Shown here piece by piece: positions 1 to 7,770 of a DNA stretch of 64,000 bases; position 1 is the first letter of the stretch, and each line of letters opens with the position of its first letter. Source of the stretch: Prochlorococcus sp. AG-402-P18 (GTDB lineage Bacteria > Cyanobacteriota > Cyanobacteriia > PCC-6307 > Cyanobiaceae); the NCBI GenBank assembly GCA_003216275.1, contig QCJC01000001.1:1-64000 (forward strand), given 5' to 3'. The position numbers were made by a program, and so were the translations under genes. The notes beneath the pieces were generated by a model. The model was not told where the DNA came from. It searched no databases and was given only the letters and a program-made list of their open reading frames with translations.

Positions 1-536
1 GTTTTCTACCAATACCAGGCGATGCTTGTCTTTGGATGGAGGTTTCTCCTGGAATGGCAGTCCATAGGGTTACAGATATTGCTCTAAATGAAAGTAATGT
101 TCGATTAGGCCAAATGATAGTTGAAAGAGCTTTTGGATCACTTGCTCTTTATCACAGAGATCAAAGCACAGTTTTACATTCAGGCGATGTAGTTTTAGAT
201 GCTATAGGAAGCAAAATTGATAGACGAACCAACCCTGAAGTTACATGGACTGAAGTTATTCGATCTATTACTCCTGACCATGCTGTTTTAATCAATCGTC
301 AAAATAGACGAGGCTCAATGATTCAATCTGGAATGAGTATGTTCATACTTGAGACTGAACCTGCTGGATATGTATTGATGGCTGCAAACGAAGCAGAGAA
401 AGCATCAAATATTACAATCGTTGATGTTAAAGCGGTTGGTGCATTTGGAAGACTGACTTTAGCAGGGAAGGAGGGTGATGTTGAGGAGGCTGCTGCTGCT
501 GCAATTAGATCTATTGATTACATAAATAGAAATTAA
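1..536 (+). CDS. csoS1D: Carboxysome shell protein CsoS1D, 3' part (partial)
   Basis: The gene enters from the left edge. The reading frame is already open at base 3, so the ATG at 36 is internal. About 177 residues are visible out of roughly 250 expected for the family. CsoS1D is a tandem bacterial-microcompartment (BMC-T) protein. It forms trimers, and stacked trimers have a large central pore gated by a conserved Glu-Arg pair. An E-R pair is visible in the motif VERAFGS at about 123-128, where the gate is expected. The visible part covers the end of the first domain and the whole second BMC domain, ending in a glutamate/alanine-rich helix. Its stop overlaps the stop of the convergent rdgB by three bases. 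Position just upstream of the cso operon matches the arrangement known in Prochlorococcus. Confidence 0.9.
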   Translation, partial: FLPIPGDACLWMEVSPGMAVHRVTDIALNESNVRLGQMIVERAFGSLALYHRDQSTVLHSGDVVLDAIGSKIDRRTNPEVTWTEVIRSITPDHAVLINRQNRRGSMIQSGMSMFILETEPAGYVLMAANEAEKASNITIVDVKAVGAFGRLTLAGKEGDVEEAAAAAIRSIDYINRN

Positions 537-1123
537 TTCCGTTTAATTCCAATAGCTTTTAAAAGGAAAGGAGCTAATTCTCTGGCAGCTTTTCCCCTGC
601 TTCCATGTTTTGACAATTGTGCATTTGTTAATTCTCCATAAGTGCAATTAGTTTCACGAACCCAAAACAATGATTCAAATTCCCCATTTGGATAAGCAGG
701 CTTTTGTAAAATCTCTCCCCAGCAAATTCCAATTGTGTTTTTAATTAATTCTCCACGATTATTGCAAAGCACCATAACGCTGCAAACTTTTGCACTTCTA
801 TAAGGGCTTTCGCCAAGAGCAGTAAGAATTTTTTCTATTTTTTTCTCATTAGTTTCAGCAAGTCGCGCAGAAAATATACCTGGAGCATTTCCAAGAGAAT
901 CAATTTCAAGCCCTGAATCATCTGCAATAGTCCAAGTATTAGTTAAGGCTGCTGCTGCCTTTGCTTTTAGAATTGCGTTTTCCAGATATGTTTTTCCTGT
1001 CTCTTCAACTTCTAGAGAACTAGGTTGTCTTTTTACTTCAATGGGGAGAGACCCAAGCATTGCCTCTATTTCGGCAACCTTTTTAGGATTACCACTAGCA
1101 ATTGTTATGAGTGGTTTGTTCAA
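533..1123 (-). CDS. rdgB: dITP/XTP pyrophosphatase (RdgB/HAM1 family)
   Basis: House-cleaning nucleotide pyrophosphatase that hydrolyses non-canonical purine triphosphates (dITP, XTP) to monophosphates and PPi in the cytoplasm. The 196-residue length is normal. Family motifs are present: SGNPKK near the N terminus (residues 10-15, nucleotide/phosphate binding), DDSGLE at 68-73 followed by the APGIFSAR segment, and SKHGSRGKA near the C terminus. The first codon used here is TTG at 1121-1123. It gives the usual short leader ([12 protein letters not shown]) and no in-frame ATG is nearby. The gene lies antisense between csoS1D and csoS1, a position I recall as conserved in alpha-cyanobacteria, although no direct role in the carboxysome is established. 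Confidence 0.93.
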   Translation of the reverse strand: MNKPLITIASGNPKKVAEIEAMLGSLPIEVKRQPSSLEVEETGKTYLENAILKAKAAAALTNTWTIADDSGLEIDSLGNAPGIFSARLAETNEKKIEKILTALGESPYRSAKVCSVMVLCNNRGELIKNTIGICWGEILQKPAYPNGEFESLFWVRETNCTYGELTNAQLSKHGSRGKAARELAPFLLKAIGIKRN

Positions 1124-1280
1124 ATCTAAAAATAAAGATTATTTTATATAGTCTTACAGTTAGAAGAGTGAATTTGGTTAATCAGATTTTTTATAAATTT
1201 GAGACAGACTTGGGCGAACATTCCAACCCTGACATAGCCAGGAAACTGCCTCGTGAGCAAAAATAACTATATAGACATGT

Positions 1281-1436
1281 TTACGCAATGCAATATGAGT
1301 ATGTCCTGACCTTTGATCGAACAGTGTTACTCAACTGTCGTAGCAAGGGTGATAAGCTCAGCTTATATTGGAGCCTAGAAACGGTAATAAGCGCTTTTAG
1401 AAAATCCTCTTGACTAATTGCTCTTTGACGAGCCAT
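1281..1436 (-). CDS. Possible small divergent gene upstream of csoS1 (51 aa)
   Basis: Not recognised. The ATG at 1434-1436 (minus strand) is preceded by a strong Shine-Dalgarno sequence, AGGAGGG, at 1440-1446. This is one of the best in the window and points away from csoS1. The frame encodes a basic 51-residue peptide starting MARQRAISQEDF, with a helical, leucine-rich middle. A second open frame on the same strand (1178-1330) overlaps its last 50 bases and ends in the plausible protein tail SLSQIYKKSD. A single +1 shift would join the two into a product of about 85 residues. It could be a real small gene, a decayed gene with a frameshift, or an accident in a regulatory region. Confidence 0.35.
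   Translation of the reverse strand: MARQRAISQEDFLKALITVSRLQYKLSLSPLLRQLSNTVRSKVRTYSYCIA
1352..1366. promoter_or_regulatory. Palindrome upstream of csoS1, possible LysR-type (CbbR-like) operator
   Basis: Perfect inverted repeat ATAAGCT-C-AGCTTAT, equivalently ATAAG-N5-CTTAT, centred 118 bases upstream of the csoS1 ATG. LysR-type regulators of CO2-fixation genes bind dyads of the TNA-N7/8-TNA type, and the outer arms here (ATA...TAT) fit that loosely. The palindrome also lies inside the small divergent frame, so the two readings compete. The assignment to a regulator is inference. Confidence 0.35.
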
Positions 1437-1476
1437 TGTCCCTCCTGAACATTCCATCCCTTTACAGAAATAGGAC

Positions 1477-1788
1477 ATGGCTAGCGAAACAATGGGTATT
1501 GCTCTCGGCATGATCGAGACACGCGGATTAGTACCAGCTATTGAAGCTGCTGACGCAATGACCAAAGCAGCAGAAGTGCGCTTGATTGGTCGTGAGTTCG
1601 TTGGTGGTGGTTACGTAACAGTTTTAGTTCGCGGAGAAACTGGAGCTGTAAACGCAGCAGTTCGTGCAGGCGCAGACGCTTGTGAGCGTGTAGGTGACGG
1701 ACTCGTTGCAGCTCACATCATTGCTCGTCCTCATCGTGAAGTTGAGCCGGCTTTGGGTAACGGTAATTTCTTAGGTCAGAAGGACTGA
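1477..1788 (+). CDS. csoS1: Major alpha-carboxysome shell protein CsoS1
   Basis: Single-domain BMC-H protein whose hexamers tile the flat facets of the carboxysome shell. The 103-residue length and sequence are typical: GMIETRGLVPAIEAAD at the start of the fold, the pore loop FVGGGYVTV with glycines 43-45 lining the hexamer pore, and the ARPHREVEPAL C-terminal segment. The gene uses many C-ending codons (for example ATC, GGC, CGC), unlike its AT-rich neighbours, which fits very high expression. It is the first gene of the operon and is followed by a hairpin before cbbL. A near-identical BMC domain recurs in csoS1E (8343-8891). Confidence 0.97.
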   Translation: MASETMGIALGMIETRGLVPAIEAADAMTKAAEVRLIGREFVGGGYVTVLVRGETGAVNAAVRAGADACERVGDGLVAAHIIARPHREVEPALGNGNFLGQKD

Positions 1789-1796
1789 CTTTTGAC

Positions 1797-1820
1797 TAAG
1801 TCCTAAGAGGAGAGGACTTA
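1797..1820 (+). promoter_or_regulatory. Intercistronic RNA hairpin between csoS1 and cbbL
   Basis: Perfect 8-bp stem TAAGTCCT / AGGACTTA with loop AAGAGGAG. No T-run follows, so it does not look like a full terminator. It may stabilise the upstream message or mark a processing site. The loop itself contains an AGGAG motif. Confidence 0.6.
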
Positions 1821-1861
1821 TCAAATTTCAAACCTTCTAACTGAATTAATCGGAGCTATCA

Positions 1862-3274
1862 ATGGCTAAAAAGTATGATGCTGGAGTTAAGGAGTATAGA
1901 GATACTTACTTCACTCCTGATTATGTACCCCTAGATACCGATCTGCTTGCATGTTTTAAATGCACAGGTCAGGAAGGTGTACCTAAGGAAGAGGTTGCGG
2001 CAGCAGTTGCAGCTGAATCATCTACAGGTACATGGTCAACAGTTTGGTCAGAATTATTAGTAGATCTTGAATTCTACAAAGGCCGCTGTTACCGCATTGA
2101 AGATGTTCCTGGAGACAAGGATGCCTTCTATGCATTTATTGCCTATCCATTAGATCTTTTTGAAGAAGGATCTATAACTAACGTTTTAACATCACTTGTT
2201 GGAAACGTCTTTGGTTTTAAAGCCTTGCGTCATCTTCGTCTTGAAGATATTCGCTTCCCAATGGCATTTATCAAAACCTGTGGCGGACCTCCTAGTGGAA
2301 TCGTAGTTGAACGTGATCGTCTTAATAAGTATGGTCGCCCATTACTTGGTTGTACTATCAAGCCGAAACTAGGACTCTCAGGTAAAAACTACGGTCGCGT
2401 TGTATACGAATGTTTAAGAGGCGGTCTTGATCTAACTAAAGATGATGAGAATATTAATTCTCAGCCATTCCAGCGTTGGAGAGAGCGTTTTGAATTCGTG
2501 GCTGAAGCGGTAAAGCTAGCCCAACAGGAAACTGGTGAGGTTAAAGGTCATTACCTTAACTGTACAGCTACTACTCCTGAGGAGATGTATGAGCGTGCTG
2601 AGTTTGCTAAAGAACTCGATATGCCCATTATCATGCATGACTACATCACTGGTGGTTTTACAGCTAATACAGGTCTGGCTAACTGGTGCCGTAAGAACGG
2701 TATGCTTCTTCATATCCACCGTGCTATGCATGCGGTTATTGACCGTCATCCTCAGCATGGTATTCACTTCAGAGTTCTTGCAAAGTGTTTACGCCTATCA
2801 GGCGGAGACCAACTTCATACAGGAACAGTTGTTGGAAAACTAGAAGGAGATCGGCAAACAACTCTTGGCTATATAGATAACCTTCGTGAATCCTTTGTCC
2901 CTGAAGACCGTACCCGCGGTAACTTCTTCGATCAAGATTGGGGTTCTATGCCTGGTGTATTTGCTGTGGCATCTGGTGGTATCCATGTTTGGCATATGCC
3001 AGCATTGCTCGCAATCTTTGGAGATGATTCATGTCTTCAGTTTGGTGGTGGTACTCATGGTCACCCATGGGGATCGGCTGCTGGTGCGGCTGCGAACCGT
3101 GTAGCTCTAGAAGCATGTGTTAAAGCACGTAATGCAGGTAGAGAAATCGAAAAAGAAAGTCGCGATATCCTTCTTGAAGCTGCAAAGCATAGTCCTGAGC
3201 TTGCAATTGCTCTTGAGACATGGAAGGAGATTAAGTTCGAATTCGATACAGTCGATAAACTCGACGTTCAGTAA
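1862..3274 (+). CDS. cbbL: RuBisCO large subunit, form IA
   Basis: Catalyses carboxylation (and oxygenation) of ribulose-1,5-bisphosphate inside the carboxysome, as an L8S8 enzyme with CbbS. The 470 residues and the sequence match proteobacterial-type form IA. Catalytic landmarks are visible: TIKPKLGL with Lys167, the carbamylated lysine and Mg ligands in LTKDDEN (Lys193, Asp195, Glu196), HIHRAMHAV in the middle, and the loop-6 lysine in GKLEGDR. The start is supported by GGAG about 8 bases upstream of the ATG. It is flanked by hairpin-bearing spacers on both sides, as expected for a gene that needs high mRNA levels. Confidence 0.98.
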   Translation: MAKKYDAGVKEYRDTYFTPDYVPLDTDLLACFKCTGQEGVPKEEVAAAVAAESSTGTWSTVWSELLVDLEFYKGRCYRIEDVPGDKDAFYAFIAYPLDLFEEGSITNVLTSLVGNVFGFKALRHLRLEDIRFPMAFIKTCGGPPSGIVVERDRLNKYGRPLLGCTIKPKLGLSGKNYGRVVYECLRGGLDLTKDDENINSQPFQRWRERFEFVAEAVKLAQQETGEVKGHYLNCTATTPEEMYERAEFAKELDMPIIMHDYITGGFTANTGLANWCRKNGMLLHIHRAMHAVIDRHPQHGIHFRVLAKCLRLSGGDQLHTGTVVGKLEGDRQTTLGYIDNLRESFVPEDRTRGNFFDQDWGSMPGVFAVASGGIHVWHMPALLAIFGDDSCLQFGGGTHGHPWGSAAGAAANRVALEACVKARNAGREIEKESRDILLEAAKHSPELAIALETWKEIKFEFDTVDKLDVQ

Positions 3275-3281
3275 AAAGATA

Positions 3282-3309
3282 TAGAGGTGATATTTAAAAG
3301 TTACCTCTA
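3282..3309 (+). promoter_or_regulatory. Intercistronic RNA hairpin 1 between cbbL and cbbS
   Basis: Stem TAGAGGTGA / TTACCTCTA (9 bp with one G-T wobble), loop of 10 AT-rich bases, beginning 7 bases after the cbbL stop. A short pyrimidine-rich stretch follows but no proper T-run, so a stabilising or attenuating element is more likely than a terminator. Confidence 0.55.
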
Positions 3310-3326
3310 ACTTTCTTAAATTCACT

Positions 3327-3346
3327 AGTCGATGACTCAGTCGACT
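3327..3346 (+). promoter_or_regulatory. Intercistronic RNA hairpin 2 between cbbL and cbbS
   Basis: Perfect 6-bp stem AGTCGA / TCGACT with loop TGACTCAG, 28 bases before the cbbS start. It is shorter than the first hairpin in this spacer, so its significance is less certain. Confidence 0.4.
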
Positions 3347-3374
3347 TTCATTCATTAACTAACCTAAGTTCACC

Positions 3375-3716
3375 ATGCCTTTCCAGAGCACAGTAGGTGA
3401 CTATCAGACAGTCGCCACCCTGGAAACATTCGGCTTCTTACCGCCGATGACCCAGGACGAAATTTACGATCAAATCGCTTATATCATTGCTCAGGGTTGG
3501 AGCCCAGTTATTGAGCATGTTCATCCAAGTGGTTCAATGCAGACCTATTGGTCTTATTGGAAATTACCTTTCTTCGGTGAAAAGGATTTGAATCTTGTAG
3601 TAAGTGAGTTAGAAGCTTGTCATAGAGCATATCCTGACCACCATGTTCGTATCGTTGGATATGACGCATACACTCAAAGTCAAGGTACTTGCTTTGTGGT
3701 TTTCCAAGGCCGCTAG
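3375..3716 (+). CDS. cbbS: RuBisCO small subunit, form IA
   Basis: Small subunit that caps the L8 core and completes the L8S8 holoenzyme packed in the carboxysome. It has 113 residues, normal for form IA. Visible motifs are ETFGFLPPM near the N terminus, YWSYWKLPFFGE in the middle, and VRIVGYD in the C-terminal strand. The ATG gives the standard N terminus (MPFQSTVGDYQTV). It follows cbbL by 100 bp with two hairpins between, and precedes csoS2 by 99 bp with another hairpin. Confidence 0.98.
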   Translation: MPFQSTVGDYQTVATLETFGFLPPMTQDEIYDQIAYIIAQGWSPVIEHVHPSGSMQTYWSYWKLPFFGEKDLNLVVSELEACHRAYPDHHVRIVGYDAYTQSQGTCFVVFQGR

Positions 3717-3736
3717 ATTTTAGGCTTTGATAAATT

Positions 3737-3761
3737 TAGCCCTGAAAAGCTTTCGGGGCTA
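3737..3761 (+). promoter_or_regulatory. Intercistronic RNA hairpin between cbbS and csoS2
   Basis: Strong 11-bp stem TAGCCCTGAAA / TTTCGGGGCTA (one G-T wobble) closing a 3-base loop (AGC). It begins 20 bases after the cbbS stop. The bases that follow (ATAATTCCTT) are not a T-run, so it should act as a leaky terminator or an RNA-stability element. That would let RuBisCO mRNA exceed csoS2 mRNA. Confidence 0.7.
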
Positions 3762-3815
3762 ATAATTCCTTAGAGAATTAAAAATTATTTTTTACGATCT
3801 CTCCATTGGATTGAT

Positions 3816-6203
3816 ATGGCAAAACAAACAAGTAGACAATTAGTTCTTGATCGCCGACAGGCATTAAGTCAAGGTGGTAAAAATGCCTCTATTAAAGGTT
3901 CAACACCCAATAGAGTTCGTTCCTCAAGCGATGCGAGGGCGACTAGGACTGATGCGGCTTTTGTTAAGCCTCAAAAAACGTTGACTAGTTCAAATAATTC
4001 TACTTCTCAGTTAAGTACTAGTAGTTATCAATCAGGTGCTTCTGGAAGTTCAACAGGTTCAAGGTCATATAAAAGTTCAGTAGCTCATTCTAGTCGCCAA
4101 CTTGTTATTGCTAGACGAGAGGCATTATCTCGTAGAGGTAAATCTGCTGATCATACAAAAGATATAACTCGAGTTGATGTTGAGAGAAAAAAGGTTCAAA
4201 ACGCTCCTTCTTATGACGCAAAAAAGGCTGAACATTGTTGTCCAGAATGTGAGCAAAAAGCTTTAGAGGAGACTAGTAATACAATTTCAAAGCCTGAAAT
4301 TAGTTTGACATTAAATAAAAGAAAGACTGACCATAGGTCTACTGTTAAAAGAAAAGCAATAACTAATTCAAGTAGAGCTTTTGTGCTGGCTAGAAGAGAA
4401 GCATTATCAAAACACGGTAAATCTGCGGGGAAGCAGCCAACTACAGCTGCTTCAGTAGCTCGGCAAGGCAATCCAGATTTAACCACTAAAGAAATAGCTC
4501 AAAGAGTAAGAGAGCTAAAAAGTAAAACAGGAGCTACTGGAAAAACTCGTACATCAGTAACACGTCCTTGTGGTCCAAATAAAAATGGTGCCAAGCAAAA
4601 TGCTAGTTCACCTGATGCTCATTGGAAAGTGGGAATGAGTGAGACCTCTACTGGCCAACTTGTGACCGGAACTCAAGCAAATAGATCTCTAAAAACCACA
4701 GGGAATGAAGCAAGTACATGTCGTTCAATAACAGGTACTCAATACTTGGGTTCAGAAGTTATTGATTCTTTCTGTAATGGTTCAAATACTTCTATAAGTC
4801 AGCCAGCAAAAGTAGGCGTTACAACTACTACTCATGGAAATTTAGTTACTGGTAACGAGGTAGGTAGATCAGAGAAAGTTACTGGTGATGAGCCTGGAAC
4901 CTGCAAAAACCTTACTGGCACAGAATATATATCTGCTAATCAATCTAATAATTATTGCGGAGGAGTTAACCCTTCACCTTCAAAAATTGGCTATAGCCAA
5001 ACTATTGATGGTCAAAAAGTCAGTGGAACTATGACAGGAAGGTCAGAGTTGGTTACGGGAAATGAAGCGGGATCAAATAAAGGTTTAACTGGTGATCAGT
5101 ATTTAGGCGCTGACCCATTACCTTCTGGTAGGCCAGCAGAAAAGGTTGGCTCACTAACAACAATTCGCGGGAATGGTGTAACTGGTACTGATGTCTCTAG
5201 AAGAGAGAATGTTACTGGTAATGAGGCTGGTAGTTGCAAGAACGTGACAGGAGATGAGTATGTGGGTGCTGGACAGTTTCATGCTTTTTGTGGAAGCAAG
5301 CCCGCTCCTGATCCAGCAAAAGTTGGATTGAGTATTACTAATAAAACTCAATCCGTTAGTGGAACTATGACAGGTAGATCACCACTCGTAACAGGAGATG
5401 AACCTGGCACTTGTAAAGCCGTAACAGGTACACCTTATGCAGGATTAGATCAAGCAAATCAATGGTGTGATACTCCTGCATCATCTGAGATAGAGGCTAG
5501 AACCCCTAGGAAAGTTGGTACTCCTGCTGCAAGATTGACTGGTCAGCAACCTGGCATAGGTGGAAAGATGACAGGTGCTCATAAGGGTGCTTGTGAGCCT
5601 TTAACTGGAACTCCTTATGTTGGAGGAGATCAATTAAGAGATAATTGTGGCGTTTCAAATATTCCTGAAGGTTATGCACATCAAGAAAAACCTGAGAAAG
5701 CAGCTGCATGGACAAGTTTCAGCGTGAAATCTCCAGCTAGACATGCTCATATTCAAAATGAAATTAATTCAGGTGTCACAGGTACGAGCTACGAAGACAG
5801 TTCAAGAATTACTGGTCCATTTGATATGGCTGCAAATAAAGTGACAGGAACTGAACAATTTCGCTTTGATAGAAAACCATCAAATTCTCAGAGAAACAAA
5901 GTTGACGAAATAGTCAATGAAGAAGCTAAGCAACGGCCCACCTCACAAATAACAGGAGAAGGACAATCCGCAGGATTGAATATAACTGGGGATGATTGGG
6001 CCAGAGGAGAGCATGTCACTGGGACAGAAGGGGCTTCTGCTAAGCGCAGAAATCCTTCACGCCCAGGAGCAATGAGTGCTATGAAAGCATCTGAATTAAA
6101 GAGAAACCAAGAGGTTCCTGAACCAGATTTCCTAATCACTGGTTCTAGTGGTAATACAAGGGATGGCCAACTGGTTACTTTCTCTGGTGGAGCTAGAGGT
6201 TAA
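3816..6203 (+). CDS. csoS2: Carboxysome assembly scaffold CsoS2
   Basis: Intrinsically disordered scaffold that binds RuBisCO through its N-terminal repeats and the shell through its middle and C-terminal regions. It has 795 residues. N-repeats containing R-x-A-L-S-x-x-G-K are at about 6-23, 93-110 and 186-203, with a degenerate fourth at about 219-238. Six middle repeats built on VTGT/VTGN/ITGT lie between about 278 and 611. Most carry a cysteine before a K-x-L/V-T-G element and another at the end. The third (about 394-435) has neither cysteine. The C-terminal region (about 620-795) ends in the usual DGQLVTFSGGARG-type shell-binding peptide. An extra cluster CCPEC sits at 141-145. I see one continuous frame and did not identify the programmed frameshift known in some proteobacterial homologues. 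Confidence 0.96.
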   Translation: MAKQTSRQLVLDRRQALSQGGKNASIKGSTPNRVRSSSDARATRTDAAFVKPQKTLTSSNNSTSQLSTSSYQSGASGSSTGSRSYKSSVAHSSRQLVIARREALSRRGKSADHTKDITRVDVERKKVQNAPSYDAKKAEHCCPECEQKALEETSNTISKPEISLTLNKRKTDHRSTVKRKAITNSSRAFVLARREALSKHGKSAGKQPTTAASVARQGNPDLTTKEIAQRVRELKSKTGATGKTRTSVTRPCGPNKNGAKQNASSPDAHWKVGMSETSTGQLVTGTQANRSLKTTGNEASTCRSITGTQYLGSEVIDSFCNGSNTSISQPAKVGVTTTTHGNLVTGNEVGRSEKVTGDEPGTCKNLTGTEYISANQSNNYCGGVNPSPSKIGYSQTIDGQKVSGTMTGRSELVTGNEAGSNKGLTGDQYLGADPLPSGRPAEKVGSLTTIRGNGVTGTDVSRRENVTGNEAGSCKNVTGDEYVGAGQFHAFCGSKPAPDPAKVGLSITNKTQSVSGTMTGRSPLVTGDEPGTCKAVTGTPYAGLDQANQWCDTPASSEIEARTPRKVGTPAARLTGQQPGIGGKMTGAHKGACEPLTGTPYVGGDQLRDNCGVSNIPEGYAHQEKPEKAAAWTSFSVKSPARHAHIQNEINSGVTGTSYEDSSRITGPFDMAANKVTGTEQFRFDRKPSNSQRNKVDEIVNEEAKQRPTSQITGEGQSAGLNITGDDWARGEHVTGTEGASAKRRNPSRPGAMSAMKASELKRNQEVPEPDFLITGSSGNTRDGQLVTFSGGARG

Positions 6204-6210
6204 ATAGTCG

Positions 6211-7770
6211 ATGGCCTATCGTAATTTGGCCAAGAAATCTCTTCGTGGGCCTACAGCTCCTATGAAGAGATTTGTCGACCTAGAAACAAAGAATACGAAT
6301 TCTGAAGTTATTAAAACTACTAATTCTTTCTCTGATGAAATAAAAAATATTAGCTCTTTCTCCACTGATCATCCCTTAACCAATTCTCAGGAAAATCAGA
6401 ATTTAAATCAATATGAAAATAAGGTTAAAGGTAGATTTGATAATATTGTTCCTCTTTTAAAAAGAGTATCTAGTCTTCAAAATGATTTGAATTTTGTAGA
6501 AAGAGCTCAAAATTTATGTCGCTCAGAATTAGGTTATCAATTACCACTTCACATACTTGAAAAGGCTTGGGTTGGTAGTGTTGACATAAGTGCCCTGTTT
6601 GCATGGTGTGTTTTTCAATCACACCAATTGACGAGCAATGAATTTTTTAATTCAGATCCACTAGAGGGATCTGAAAATAGTCAAAATGCTAAATCTTTTC
6701 AGTCTTTCCTGTATAAATGTGGCTTTCATCTTTTAGACATAACTCCTTGTGCCGATGGTAGATTAGCTCATGCTATTTCTTATGCATTACGTATACCTTT
6801 TAGTTCTGTTAGGAGGCGTTCTCATGCAGGTGCACTTTTTGATATTGAAAAAACAGTTAATCGTTGGATTAAGACTGAACACAGCAGATATAGAGAGTCA
6901 ACTCCGAATTCTGCAACTGAGCCAACAAGATATTTAAAATCAGTAATCTATCACTTTAGTTCTGTTGATCCAGCACACCAAGGATGTGCTGCTCATGGTA
7001 GTAATGATGAGTTGGCAGCATCAGAAGGCTTGCAGCGATTATTAGATTTTAGGGAAGCAGTGGAAAATAGTTTTTGCTGTGGTGCATCGGTTGATTTGCT
7101 TTTAATTGGTATTGACACCGATACTGACGCGATAAGAGTACATACGCCTTCTAGAACTAATGAAGTTGATTTGAAATCATGGGTTTGTGCAAATGAAATA
7201 TACAAAGAAACTCAATTCCTAAATGCTGAGGAGGCTCTTAAAAAAATTCAAGAAAATATCAAAAGTGTTTGTCCTGGAGAAGCAGATGCAAATATGGTCA
7301 CATTTATTACAAAGCTTATTTCAAATAATATTTCTCAAATTGACTATGTGAAGAATTTTCATTCCGGGAGCTATCAAGATGCAGGCCATGCTGAGAGATT
7401 TATTGGTGTAGGTATTGGTTTTAAAGAAGTTCATTTAAGGAATCTTACTTATTTTGCTCATTTGGAGACAGTTGAACAAGGGGCTCCTGATCTCGATGTC
7501 GGAGTGAAAATTTTTACAGGTCTAAATATATCAAGGAGTTTACCAATCCCCATTGTCATTCGTTTTGATTACTCAGGTAGTGTCCCTCATGCAAGAAATA
7601 GAGCATTATCTGATTGTCATAGGATTAACGAGGCTATTAAGTCTCGTTATCGAGATTTAATAGATAATGGTTCACTTCACACATTTCTTACTATTCGAGA
7701 TCGAGATAAAAAGGCTCCTGCCGAAGTTGTAGGTTCTTCCCTCGATCCAGTCACTCAGGAGGCTCACTAA
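6211..7770 (+). CDS. csoSCA: Carboxysomal beta-class carbonic anhydrase CsoSCA
   Basis: Converts bicarbonate to CO2 inside the carboxysome for RuBisCO. It has 519 residues, a normal length. The expected zinc site of this divergent beta-type enzyme is visible: Cys180 in DITPCADGR (with the Asp182/Arg184 pair), His248 in VIYHFSS, and Cys259 in HQGCAAHGSND. The spacing is close to that of the characterised Halothiobacillus enzyme. The first 100 residues are variable and contain the basic segment LAKKSLRGPTAP, which may bind CsoS2 or RuBisCO. The start is 7 bases after csoS2, and the stop abuts the csoS4A ATG. Confidence 0.96.
   Translation: MAYRNLAKKSLRGPTAPMKRFVDLETKNTNSEVIKTTNSFSDEIKNISSFSTDHPLTNSQENQNLNQYENKVKGRFDNIVPLLKRVSSLQNDLNFVERAQNLCRSELGYQLPLHILEKAWVGSVDISALFAWCVFQSHQLTSNEFFNSDPLEGSENSQNAKSFQSFLYKCGFHLLDITPCADGRLAHAISYALRIPFSSVRRRSHAGALFDIEKTVNRWIKTEHSRYRESTPNSATEPTRYLKSVIYHFSSVDPAHQGCAAHGSNDELAASEGLQRLLDFREAVENSFCCGASVDLLLIGIDTDTDAIRVHTPSRTNEVDLKSWVCANEIYKETQFLNAEEALKKIQENIKSVCPGEADANMVTFITKLISNNISQIDYVKNFHSGSYQDAGHAERFIGVGIGFKEVHLRNLTYFAHLETVEQGAPDLDVGVKIFTGLNISRSLPIPIVIRFDYSGSVPHARNRALSDCHRINEAIKSRYRDLIDNGSLHTFLTIRDRDKKAPAEVVGSSLDPVTQEAH

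Larger units (their letters stand above)
1124..1476. other. Intergenic region between rdgB and csoS1
   Basis: These 353 bases separate the minus-strand rdgB from the plus-strand csoS1 and must contain the promoter of the carboxysome operon. They are richer in G+C than other spacers in the window. I see a 15-base palindrome at 1352-1366, a smaller dyad (ACAGT / ACTGT) at 1321-1338, and a divergent small reading frame with a strong ribosome binding site (1281-1436). I cannot pick a convincing -35/-10 pair for csoS1. Confidence 0.7.

Noticed and set aside
2516-3355. Long antisense and out-of-frame open frames inside cbbL
   Set aside because: They are shadows of the strongly biased cbbL coding sequence, with no ribosome binding sites and no family resemblance.
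4600-5660. Tandem DNA repeats or a CRISPR-like array inside csoS2
   Set aside because: The periodicity is in protein (VTG-type repeats). The DNA units differ widely and are not spacer-separated identical repeats.
3816-6203. Programmed frameshift producing a short CsoS2A form
   Set aside because: I could not point to a convincing slippery heptamer plus stem-loop in the middle region. The cyanobacterial gene may make only the full-length form.
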